A stretch of DNA of 64,000 nucleotides, from contig CM056567.1 in NCBI GenBank assembly GCA_029721515.1, positions 7,961,507 to 8,025,506 on the forward strand. The letters are read 5' to 3'. The notes beneath the pieces are model-generated. The model worked only from the letters and a program-made list of their open reading frames with translations. It did no database searches and was not told the DNA's origin. The DNA is from Synanceia verrucosa. Lineage: Eukaryota > Chordata > Actinopteri > Perciformes > Synanceiidae. Below are positions 12,241 through 21,957 of the stretch, piece by piece. Both the position numbers and the translations under genes were made by a program. Every line of letters begins with the position of its first letter. The first letter of the stretch is position 1.

Positions 12241-13592
12241 GTTGGCGGTCTCGTGGGGTGCTGCAGCCTGCTGTTGATTACTGCAAAGCTAAAAAAAAAA
12301 AAGAAAATCTTAAGGGATAACCACTGTTTTCAACCACAGTGACCTCCATTATATTATTTTCCACAACTCATTTCAACATGTTTATCATAATAAATTACAG
12401 CACTTAACTTCTCAGAATAATCAGTTCATATTCCAGAGAGCACCAGGCTCATATGGGTAAGGTCTCGCTTTAATCTGGTCCTGTGGGAGAGGTGAGGCTA
12501 AACAGGTTAACTAGGTACACTTCTTAATGGAGTACGCCATCTCAGAAAAGGAAAAGAAAAAGGGAAATAATTTGAGCGCTCGGGCTTCACTCAGCTGTGA
12601 ACAAATAGGTCAAGTAGATGCACGAGTGTAGGCGTTCACATGCTTTAACACGTTCGTTCCACTTGCTTGGACGAGGATGCATCACTCACGAGGAGCTAAG
12701 CGGTTTGTTCTTTTTCATTACCTTGGAGACCCAAAAAAAAAAAGGTAAAAACGTTTGAAAATGACAAATACATTTCCTCTTGTTTACCAGCAGGCACTCT
12801 CTCCCGGCTCCTGTATTCCACATCACGTCTCAGCAGGACGTATTGGACTCGCAGTCAATACATCATCTATCATTGACTCCCAGCTTCAGAGCTTGAAACG
12901 CCGGGTGTCTTTTGATCCCCTCTGCCAACCCTGCAAGTCTCTGGCAGAGGACAAAAGTTAACAAAAAAGAAATACAAATGAATTATTGAGTGATGCGGCG
13001 GACAAACGAGCGCTTTATGTGCTGCTCAAGCGCCCATTTAACCTTAAGTAATTATTTGGCTTCCGCTTTTAATGGAGGCCTGAGCAAGTGAGATAAATCA
13101 GCGCTCACTTGAGAGATACTAAAGGATTTGGGAGTAAGAGACAAGTTGACAGAGTGAGTGCTGATGAGCCCTCTGAGACCAAACACACAACTACGCACAC
13201 AAATGTATATTATCCAAGGAAACGTGAGAACAAGCGCTTCTTTTCCTCTCCAACGAAGACGCATAATGAATGGCTTCATCTCACCTTCACAATTAAATTA
13301 GTTATGGTGAAGGACGTGTGAAAATACAACATGATCACCAATCAATACAGAAGATCAATGGATATGCATATGAACATACTGAGCCGCACAGTTGTTCTGA
13401 GTGAATCTAATTAATGTTCAAGTGGCCTGGTTGTTGTCGCTCAGTGTTCAGCTCTGTCATTTGTGTAGAAAGGGGATCATTATAGAAGGGGATGTTTTGC
13501 CAGTCTTGCGGTTTTGACAGATATAGTATTTGCCAATGACATAAATTGCCTTTGTGTTTCGTGCTTCTGCTCTATTTACAATTCAGTAAAGA
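12241..13592. other. No gene seen
   Basis: Unique-looking sequence with A runs at about 12291-12302 and 12733-12743. Open frames (68 codons from 12755; 75 and 70 codons on opposite strands near 13052-13321) are uninformative. Confidence 0.6.
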
Positions 13593-13771
13593 GTTTCAAT
13601 TAGGGAAGCACAGATTGTTGGCGAATTTCGATCTTTTAAAAGTTGGAGCTGCTGAACTATCCTGCAGCGGCAGCACAAAGTCAGAAATATGAGAAATGGT
13701 CATGGGCGATGAGCTGAAAACCATCTGGTTTCAGTTGGCTGCCGATCAAACGGTGCATCAATAGTTTCAAT
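13593..13771. mobile_element. hAT MITE with perfect 8-bp target duplication
   Basis: A 163-bp element (13601-13763) is bracketed by the identical octamer GTTTCAAT at 13593-13600 and 13764-13771. Its left end is TAGGGAAGCACAGATT and its right end, read in reverse, is TATTGATGCACCGTTT. These match each other at 11 of 16 positions and resemble the common hAT terminus TAGGGATGCACCGATC. An exact 8-bp duplication plus such ends is diagnostic for a hAT-superfamily insertion. It carries no coding capacity and must have been mobilised by a transposase encoded elsewhere. Confidence 0.85.
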
Positions 13772-15649
13772 GGAATATTTTAACCCCTTCACTTCTGGTT
13801 TCTCATCATTGTGAGGTCCAACACATCATTTTGCCCTTTAACACAGGATTATAAAAGCAATGGCTGGATATTCCATGGAATTTAGGCTTGGATATTCACA
13901 CTGACCTTTCTTTCATGAGTTTGTGATATTTGACGACCCCCTAACCTTTCCTTTAACGCCACCGTCAAGCCAAAATTTTTGCTTGTGCCAAAGAAATCAA
14001 TCTTAGGAGCAGATGAAAATGACATTTAGGCTACATTACATGGTCATGCTCTCCAGGGTGTAAAGCTAAATGACAAAATGTCACCTTTGCATCAGACTGG
14101 TGCCATGATTTTAGTGAATATGAAGTCTATTCATGCACCAAACTGGATAAACCTCCTTCACCAAATCAATTTTATTATCTTCACCTATATTTGATGTCCA
14201 GATGTGTGCAGACTTAGTTTTAAATGCTGCTACAAGACAAAATATTTACCACAGTAAAAAAAGGGAAAAAAAGTTATATTGAAGGTTGTATTTTTTAAAT
14301 CAGATTGTTTTTTGTGATAAATTATTATTGCTTTATGAACATGCATGTGTGTTTATAACTCGGCGCTCATGTGCTTCTTGGGTATTCTCCCATTAAATCA
14401 GATGTGCTGGCATTAAAGACAGGAGGGGAGAGGAAATGAGATGGCATTTCAAATGAAAGAACAGCCAGTATTGGCTGTGTAATGGAAATGCTGGTGGTGT
14501 AGCTGTGGTGTTGGCTTAAGATATGCTAGAAAAATGACTACATGGGCTCAGTAAAGCAGATGGTAACGTTGCCCCTCTCTCTGCTGTCTTTGTTTCTGGC
14601 ACTTTGTCTTAGCACAGAGTCTGCTGGGACCAGACCACACCAAGCCTGCTCAATATCTGACAATCACCTTTTTCTCTGTGTTATCGTCATTTCGTCACTT
14701 CATGCTGCTGTTTTTCACACCCCACTGTGGACTCTTCAGAAAATGATCTCCAATGTGGATGAAAGTGAAAAAATCAGTTTCAAACATAGCCAAAAAGAGA
14801 ACTGGGGTGTGCATAATTATGGTAAAAAAAAACAGGACTTTGCCCATTTAATAATATATTAAAATGCCTTTAAAATATGCAAGGTAGAAATAGAAGTTAA
14901 AAATAAAGTAATCTCTGCTGAAAGAGTAGGAAGAAAAGAGCATTCTGAGAAGGACTGAATGAATCTGGCAATACAATATATCTGGTCATGATACAGAGGT
15001 TATGATTCAATAAACGCAATAACCTAAGCAAGGCAATACATTGTAATTATGTGACCATTTTAAGGATTTTATTTTTTCAATGTAGGAAAACTGGCAGGAA
15101 AACAGCCTTAATTCAGATTATTGAAAGCTACTCATTTTAAATCTCATATAGCTGATCACATGCTACAGGTGTCATCCTTAACTGATTTTTTTCATTTTTA
15201 TTTTGTTAACTTTACAGTATGTTTATTCACAGTGCAGGTTAACATCTCATAACACTCATGACTTCACATTTAAAATCTATTATTATTATTATTATTGAGA
15301 GCTGATCAACCTGCTTATCAATTATTTTGTACCATTTATACTTAAGAAACCAAAAAACATAGATAGATAAAAAGCATAATAATAGCCCACACCATAGACA
15401 GTGCTGGCTGTGACAACCAATTTTGCTGGTTATCAACTGAAAAAGAACAAAAAAGGAAGTTTAGAAGTTTTACTGTTGAATCAGTGTCGATTTAACATGA
15501 CTTTTTCTAATCAACAGAAACTATGCTGTAGTATCAAAGTGATTACAGATCTATACACACACTCTGCAGGTAGGATGGTGGTCTGTCCCAAAATGTAAGT
15601 ACACGTGGAGTTCCTTTAATTCAGATAATGGTCACTGACCTGGCTGACT
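13772..15649. other. No gene seen
   Basis: AT-rich sequence. A 106-codon plus-strand frame from 14542 has a hydrophobic start (residues about 8-25) that resembles a signal peptide by chance, but it has no further recognisable feature. A short (ATT)n tract is at 15279-15296. Confidence 0.55.
15279..15296. repeat. (ATT)n microsatellite
   Basis: Six ATT units in an AT-rich context. Confidence 0.9.
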
Positions 15650-15960
15650 CCACTACGCTAGGTGGCACTGTAGCCCTTTCAACAAGTGGTGATGGCTACT
15701 TAACGACAACAGTAAATAATAAACTCCGTCTCCTCGTCTGACCAAAAGTGAGTTGTTGATTTCTTCGAAGCCATGGTATCGTTTGACTTTTCTGTCAGCA
15801 ACATTACTATTTATGACGGCGTCGGCACCTCCTTCCTCTGATTCCTGGAAATTCTCGAGCATGCGCCGGACGCAAATATGATACCGTACCATAGGTCTTA
15901 AACCAGGGACCCTATCATATTCGTGAATCCATTCCCTATACGATCCTCAGCCTGTGCACA
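15650..15960. other. CpG-enriched patch, possible degraded mobile element
   Basis: This stretch has more CpG than its surroundings (GACGGCGTCGGC, GCGCCGGACGC, TACCGTACC). It contains a 79-codon minus-strand frame (15653-15892) with a charged N-terminal half and no recognisable domain. No inverted ends or target duplication could be matched. Local CpG density is the only reason for singling it out. Confidence 0.3.
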
Positions 15961-16370
15961 TTTGATATGTTTTCAGTGCCTTTATTATATGATTAATGTG
16001 CACACAGTGAGTGATCTAAGCCAAGTTCAAAAGACGTTTTCACCGCCGTCAAGTTTTGTGCTGCTCGTCTGAGGTTTCTACATTTCACTCCCTGTTTTTA
16101 CGCCTTCCAATATAAACCACTGTTCAGTACCTTTTTCTGCTTCATCCGTGTACAGAGTGTATGTATGATGCATGTTGACGTGAGGATGGCGGCAGATCCT
16201 ACAGGACCTGGTGGGTGTTCATTGATTGCAGTGGTGGATGATGATGATGGCGGGATACGGCTGATGGGGGGTGAGGCGGCGTGCCTCAGGCAGTAGTAAT
16301 CAAAGATGTCCTCCAAGCCCCCTGCTTCACTCTCCTTTGATCAGGGGACCCAGATGGATCTTAACAGTAG

Positions 16371-16390
16371 TGTGTGTGTGTGTGTGTGTG
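16371..16390. repeat. (TG)n microsatellite
   Basis: Twenty bases of alternating T and G, followed by a purine-rich stretch. Confidence 0.95.
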
Positions 16391-17252
16391 AGGAGGGGAT
16401 GGGGGGTGCTATAAAGACCAAATCACAGAGTGGTACACACCAGTAGCCCAAGGCAAGTCGCACTCTTTGAAGGAGGTAGCTCACACAGACTGGCTGCTCC
16501 GATGTCAGATCGTCTGACTGACAGAAGACAGAGGAAAACACAGCGGTCCTGTTGCACCATGCGAGGACACTTGCCTTTTTTCATCCCCTCAGTATCTCCT
16601 CATTTCATCTTCTCCCCGACTGGAGCGCTAATTCTGTCTAGACTGGTCTCGTTTCACATCGCTCGTGACATTTGAGTTCATTTACAGATGAATTTCCTCA
16701 GTATATTGCAGACAGAAACAAAAAGATCACTGCGGTGATCTCTTTGAGTTTTTAGTTCATGTTTCAAAATCCATTTGTGGAGGCTGATTAGAAAGGCTTT
16801 GAAGAAACAGATGCATGCAGAGAGGCTACTATGGTACTGTAAGTGCTGCCCCTAGATATATTGAACCTGTTATTTATTTACATTTGAAAAAATGTTTCTG
16901 CTCCTGCTAATGTCATTGCAGGTACTTTGACTTTAACTTATTTACATCAGAGTCACTGGTCTGATAAAAATGATGTTGCTGCATTACATCTATTTCAGAA
17001 GAATTAGTTTGACTCCTGCTTTGGAAAGTGCACATACTCTAATTATCTTTGAATGTTTGCCATAAGTTAAGCTATTAATAACAGTGTAAAAACGAAGCAG
17101 TGTCCAGATCAGAATCATATTTTGCTCGCAGAAAACTCTGCATGAAGGGTTTATAACTAGCTGTAAACGAGCTGAAAGGGAAGAAATGAAGAGACAGGAA
17201 GCTGCTGCTCATTCCTCTGACTTTCAGACTTGTTCAGACTAAATGCAAAGTG

Positions 17253-17272
17253 TTTTTTTTTTTTTTTTTTTT
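17253..17272. repeat. Poly-T run
   Basis: Twenty consecutive T. Confidence 0.95.
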
Positions 17273-17814
17273 AGTGCCTTTTAATCCCAAAGGATGTCAT
17301 CGCTGGCTCAACATACTCTCATACATAAGCAGTCGCTCAGTGTGAACCCAGCTTTATAAAATGAAATCACACCTTCATCTTCTTTCTCACCCAGGTGAGA
17401 CGTAATAACACAGCTGTTTATCTTATACGTGATAATATATTGCAGTGTGAGTCTCTTGCTTACATTTAGAAGCTTGGTCTCACTTTGCTTGAGGCCTCTT
17501 GAAATAACAGCCTAACAAGACTGTGTCGGCTACTGCTTTTCACTGTACATAATTAACCATGTTGACAAGGCTCAAGCTTCAGGCTCTGGTACAAGTTTTC
17601 ATATATATTCCTGTCATTATTCTCAGGTACCTCATTATTCCCATTAGTTGTTGTTCCAAAGTGCTGTATTTTTAGCTTGGAGGAATGATACCAGTCTTGT
17701 TTTACAGCGTGCCTCGAGAGCTGAGTTAAATTATAGAGGAAGGTTGGCGATTCAGGGAGTTTTTGCCCGTGGAGTGAGACCCCACCATTTTCCACCAATC
17801 TCTCTGCCCTCACC

Positions 17815-17941
17815 GTCTTCCCTTTGACCTCCTCCGTCCTCTGAATCACCACCTTTTTCACACTTTCTTTAACTCGCTCCTCTATCTCATCAAATAAAGC
17901 GGAGAGGCCCGCTGCCTCCTCCAGAGAAATGCCATTTCTTC
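17815..17941 (-). CDS. Candidate internal coding exon, unknown protein
   Basis: Read on the minus strand, 127 bases are open and strongly codon-like, rich in GAG, AAG, GTG, CTG and GGC with the purine-first pattern of real exons. The 42 whole codons include LFDEIEERVKESVKKVV, an amphipathic helix with alternating acidic and basic pairs, followed by QRTEEVKGK. The exon would start after CACAG (splice phase 2) and end at ACG before GTGAGG, a good 5' splice site in phase 0. The frame stays open beyond the donor to 17553 and upstream to about 17974, where it meets a stop. Against it: the acceptor lacks a clear pyrimidine tract, and I do not recognise the protein. It could be one exon of a minus-strand gene whose other exons lie outside the window, or a chance frame. 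Confidence 0.35.
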
Positions 17942-18655
17942 TGTGAGTGTTGCCACTGCTCGAAGCCTTTCTTTCTCACACCATTTCACTCACGAGTGTT
18001 TTTCTTCTTCTCCCCTTTCCTTTCATCTCCTGGGAGGAAGACGAGGGGAGGAGACCTCCAAACATGCAGCCGGTGGGTAGAAAAGCTCCAACATGTGCTT
18101 CTTTGCTCACTGGATTTTCATCCTCAAACCCTTGGCTGCCCGACCTTGCAGCCTTCCTGCTGTGTGTTAAACTCTCCTCTGCCCGGTGCTTCCTCCCTTC
18201 CATTCTGTTTCCATCTCAATCCATTGTCTCTTGAGACTTGGTAATAATGAGCGGGATCAGTTGGCAGCTTTTGTGTCATTCACTCAAACTGTGAAAGGGC
18301 TATGAGCAACAATCAAGTGTTTTTTTTTGTTTTTTTTTTAACGGTAAATCCCAGATGAAGCCTCACTCATCATGTGTGGCTGACAGAAAACTCTTCTCCT
18401 TTCTCTACGTTAACACATTCTGTGAAGTCATGGCGGAAATTACAGTCACGCTCCCTCTTTTGTGGTAATTAGTCATATAATGTGACACTTGACGCACATG
18501 CTCTGCCACAAGTTGCCAGTTTTCTTGTACTGTAGCATCATCACTCCAGTGAAATTGGGCAAAGAGAAAATGGAGTATATTAGCTGCATCATTGAGATGG
18601 GAAAGGTAAATGTGCCTGTGGGAAGTTGATTGATCAAGCTGGATAGTGTAATATC

Positions 18656-18658
<3 letters not shown>

Positions 18659-18692
<34 letters not shown>
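18659..18692. repeat. (GT)n microsatellite, 34 bp
   Basis: Uninterrupted alternating G and T for 34 bases. Confidence 0.97.
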
Positions 18693-18694
<2 letters not shown>

Positions 18695-18837
18695 AGAAGA
18701 GAGTGGTGAGAAAGAGAGGGAGCCCTGTGAAGAAGGCCAGCTGTTTCCAGAATTACAAGTTTGAAGGATATTGGGGTCGCAGAGTTTCCAACTGAGAGGA
18801 ATCGGCTTTTGATTATAAGGCAAGTGAAAGGTCAGAG

Positions 18838-18860
18838 CACACACACACACACACACACAC
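18838..18860. repeat. (CA)n microsatellite
   Basis: Twenty-three bases of alternating C and A, about 150 bp after a complementary (GT)n tract, so the two could pair in single-stranded DNA. Confidence 0.95.
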
Positions 18861-19051
18861 TCAGAGGCAGATCCCCTGCACTGGCTTTAATAGAGTTAAT
18901 AAGTTATCTCAATCGACAGGCGATCAATGAGGGCTGAACAAATGGAGATTTAGAACAGGAGATTTGATGCTTGGTGTGTTTATGCATTTATTCATTTTCA
19001 GTCTTTTCATTTTATAGATGACAGCATGATTACACATCAAACACACATCAC

Positions 19052-19620
19052 TCCAACAATTAATTGATTAGTTATGAACTTTGAGATTAATCAGCAATTA
19101 TTTTGATCACTGATTAACTCTTTGAATGCCAGCTGTTTTATAAAATGCCTTGTGCCAGAGTTTTTGCCCATTTTGTTTCATATTTTTAGACCCGCAGAAT
19201 GTTTTGTATTATGTCTCTTAAAACAGTGAATAGCTCAAATGAAAGAAGAGACTCTCTATTTTGTCATTAAAAAAAATGTTTGTTTTTACCAGGTTCCGTT
19301 CTTGTTTTATTAGAGGTAGAGTAGAGGCCACTTTCACCAAAATCACCACTTTTTATCCAGAATCCGTTTTGCTCTCTAGTCTTGATCATCTCCACTTCCT
19401 GCTTTGAGCTCCGTGGCATATACTGTCTCTTTTTGCTCTGAATACATCTCCCAGAAGCCTCAAAATTGCTCACAGGCTGCAGGAGACCACGATCGGTGAC
19501 CCTCTTCCCAAAAAAAAACACTTTGACGTATGTATACGTCATTGACACTCAATGACTTAATCAGTTTGAGTATTTTTGTTTTGTTTTTTTTTACCTCAAA
19601 AAGGTCAAATATGATTATAT
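19052..19620. mobile_element. hAT-type repeat split by a TTAA MITE
   Basis: The left part (19052-19117) reads AATTAATTGATTAGTTATG then ATTAATCAGCAATTATTTTG. The right part (from 19557) reads TTAATCAGTTTGAGTATTTT. These halves join at TTAA to give the sequence seen uninterrupted in the copies at 39638 (TTAATTGGTTTGAGGTTA) and 55558 (TTAATTGGTTTGAGTGG). The family has ends like TAGGGCTGCAACGATTA and is non-autonomous; its hAT placement rests on that terminus. The element is therefore older than the MITE inside it. Confidence 0.75.
19114..19560. mobile_element. TTAA MITE family, copy 2 (piggyBac-like)
   Basis: The element begins TTAACTCTTTGAATGCCA and ends GACACTCAATGACTTAA, with TTAA on both edges. 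It aligns with copies 1 and 4 through its whole interior (TGAATAGCTCAAATGAAAGA, CATCTCCACTTCCTGC, CTCACAGGCTGCAGGAGACC). Its surroundings identify the empty target site, as described for the enclosing hAT repeat, so the TTAA duplication is supported within the window. No transposase is encoded; a 93-codon minus-strand frame inside is incidental. Confidence 0.88.
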
Positions 19621-20569
19621 CCTCAATTAAGCCAATATAATCATCACATTAATGGACATTAATAAAAGTAATCATTCCTGCCTTATATGTAAAAAAATAA
19701 AAAAATAAAATAAGTTTAGGGTCATAGGTTCCGGTTTATAGATTAAAAATCAACAAACCTTTCCTTCCATTTTCCAGTCCCTGGATGGTGTGCTGTCTGT
19801 ATCAGGATACAGATCTGAGGATTTAATAGATCTTAATTAGTGAAAGTGAAATTCATTTCTTGTGGATTATACTTTCCACATCTTTGAAGACGAAGATACA
19901 ATAGCGTCTGTGTGTGCAGTACTATTTCCATGTAACATGCTCTGCCTTTAAAATGCTAAAAGTGCTTCAAAATGACATAGATGACACACATAGATCTCAC
20001 TAAAGAGAGGTGGCAGCACAGTTACTGTGTTTGAGTTTACCTCAGATTGGTCTACATGCATCATCTTTACTGCTTCACCACCCAGGTAATGGCTGCCTTT
20101 CTCTCACCTATAACAGCCATATAGACGGGAAACTACACATGAAATCACAACATTTCTTTATGCCATTCATAAACAACAACATTTTAACCACATGGGGGGG
20201 ATTTGTCAGTGAAATTGTTGTTCTATTTGATGATTTCTGTGTTAAAAAGAGAGGAATAACTTTCCCAGGAGTCACATAGGGACACATGTATTTGTTGTGC
20301 AGGTAGAGTGATTTTCCACTAATTCATTATCATTAGCTGGACTTAATCGCCTGTGCAAACACTTTACTCTCCGAATTGATATTTTCAAACAGCCAAGGAA
20401 AGCGAGAGACAATGAGGAGCAGTGGGTTACTTCTTGAGCTTCTCGGTAGTGATTAATGTGTTGTTGCCTCAACAGCAGCGCTCAGTCTGACAGGGCAGCT
20501 CAAGATAAAGTTTACTTACATTTATTTTGATTTACATGTGAGCTAAGCCTTATGTCTTTACTTTATACC
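19621..20569. other. No gene seen
   Basis: AT-rich, unique-looking sequence between two nested transposon complexes. The 89-codon plus-strand frame from 20010 and the 66-codon minus-strand frame near 20272 carry no recognisable motif. Confidence 0.6.
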
Positions 20570-21449
20570 AGTGCTTCTCAAACTTTTTCACACCAAGAAC
20601 CACCTGATTCCCTAAATATCCCCAATTTACTCATTGAGAGCCAGCCGTTTTATAAAACAGAAAGTGTCTTGTTCCAGCGTTTTTTGCCAATTTTGAGTCA
20701 TATTTCAAAACTCACAGAATATTACTGGATAATATTACTGGATGAAGCTTCAACCAATCAGACCACTCTTTCCTCTGACGAATGCGTAGCAATGAAAACT
20801 GGTCCAAAGAACTAATGCGTCATTGCCTTAAACACGCCTCAATCAAGAAATCTCAAGAAATGCTAGATTTTCATTGGTCCCCATTCCTGGGAGAATCAGA
20901 AATTGAAGAGAACGGCAGCTTCGTCGCTTTTGTGCAGCATCACAGGAAGTATGGGCGGGCCCAGGCTATGCTTTGAAGCCCCAAAATTACTCACAGGCTG
21001 CGGGAGACCGTGATCGGCAACCTGCTGCTGAAAAACCACTTTGAGTGTGAAATACGTCAATGGTACTCAAAGAGTTAAATGACAGTTTTGTTAATGCTAT
21101 TTTGCCATCCTCATGACAAGAAGGGGCTGTGTCACTGTGGCATTTTTGTTTCACTTTAGCACCAGATATTTCCATGTTCACACTATTTTTCACAACTTTG
21201 AAGATCCTCATTTGACGGCAGAGCTGCGACTGAACTCGACGCTGTACCACAATGAGTTTCATTTTGTTTTCTTCTAATCGATCCTGTTTTAGTGCTGCAT
21301 TGCAAGATGGGCAGCGACAAAACAGCTTATTCAAATACTAACGTTTGAATTTACATAGAGGTTAATTAATTTTAGGAAACAACACATCGATCAGTCTACT
21401 TACGTTAGTTAGTTCTGTAGTCAATTAGCCATAGTTTGAGAAACACATC
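20570..21449. mobile_element. hAT-like element with CAGTGCTTCTCAAAC ends
   Basis: The left end at 20571 reads CAGTGCTTCTCAAACTTTTT, close to the well-known hAT terminus CAGTGGTTCTCAAACTTTTT, and continues with CACACCAAGAACCACCTG. A matching opposite end, CATAGTTTGAGAAACACAT, lies at about 21430-21448. The TTAA MITE copy 3 (20626-21078) sits between them, so this is probably a hAT-type element interrupted by a later insertion. I could not find matching 8-bp flanks, so the right end could also belong to a different copy. No transposase frame is visible between the ends. Confidence 0.5.
20626..21078. mobile_element. TTAA MITE family, copy 3, divergent interior
   Basis: The left end TTTACTCATTGAGAGCCAGC (TTAA decayed to TTTA) and the right end GGTACTCAAAGAGTTAA match the family, as do about 95 bp on the left and 110 bp on the right (CTCACAGGCTGCGGGAGACC). 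The centre, about 20720-20965, is unlike copies 1, 2 and 4. It has CCAAT boxes in both orientations (20754 and 20873) and a tandem 13-bp duplication of AATATTACTGGAT. It may be a separate subfamily, closer to an autonomous parent, or a copy with a foreign insert. Confidence 0.75.
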
Positions 21450-21672
21450 TCAAACTAAAAAACAGGCTTTTTTTCAATATTTTCAAGATGTTTCAGATGT
21501 AGCTTTTTATTCTGTTTCATCAAGAAATATGTGGATGGTGCTTCACACCTTAATTGTTTATGCCTTATTCATGCCTGGTGCATATAAGTGCAGACAGCAA
21601 AACCATGGAAACAGAAATAGAAATGTCCACATTATTTTCAAGTTGCATACAGTCCTCTGAGTGTTTTGTGTA

Positions 21673-21957
21673 CTCTGGCTGCAGCTAATATTTATTTACA
21701 TTCTTGACTAATCTGTTGATTATTTTCTTGATAAATCCATGAGTCGTTTGTTCTTTAAAATGTCTGAAAATGGGGAAAAATTATGGTCAGTGTTAACAAA
21801 AGCCCAAGATGACGCCTTCAAATGTCCACAACTCAAAGATATTCAGTTTACTTTGAGAGAGAGAGGTAAAGAACCCAGGAAATATTCACATTTAACAGGC
21901 AGAGAATTTTTAATAATCACAATAATTGACGCTTAATTTAATAGTTGACAGCTAAAT
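21673..21957. mobile_element. hAT-type repeat, same family as 39638 and 55558
   Basis: The left end reads TCTGGCTGCAGCTAAT and the interior contains AATCTGTTGATTATTTTCTT, AAAGCCCAAGATGACG and CAACTCAAAGATATTCAG. The right end reads TTTAATAGTTGACAGCTAAA. These are hallmark phrases of an abundant fish repeat whose full ends are TAGGGCTGCAACTAACGATT-like; it appears here in reverse orientation relative to the 39638 copy. A 65-codon frame (21739-21936) lies inside and is a by-product of the repeat. Confidence 0.75.

Larger units (their letters stand above)
15961..17814. other. No gene seen; microsatellite and poly-T
   Basis: Contains a (TG)n tract at 16371-16390 and a T run at 17253-17272. The remaining sequence is unique-looking and without a supported feature. 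The low-coordinate end borders the candidate minus-strand exon at 17815. Confidence 0.6.
17942..19051. other. No gene seen; pyrimidine-rich then microsatellites
   Basis: About 17946-18235 is pyrimidine-rich on the plus strand (TTTCTTTC, CTTCTTCTCCCC), and overlapping 75-95-codon frames there reflect that bias. Two dinucleotide tracts follow (18659-18692 and 18838-18860). Confidence 0.6.
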
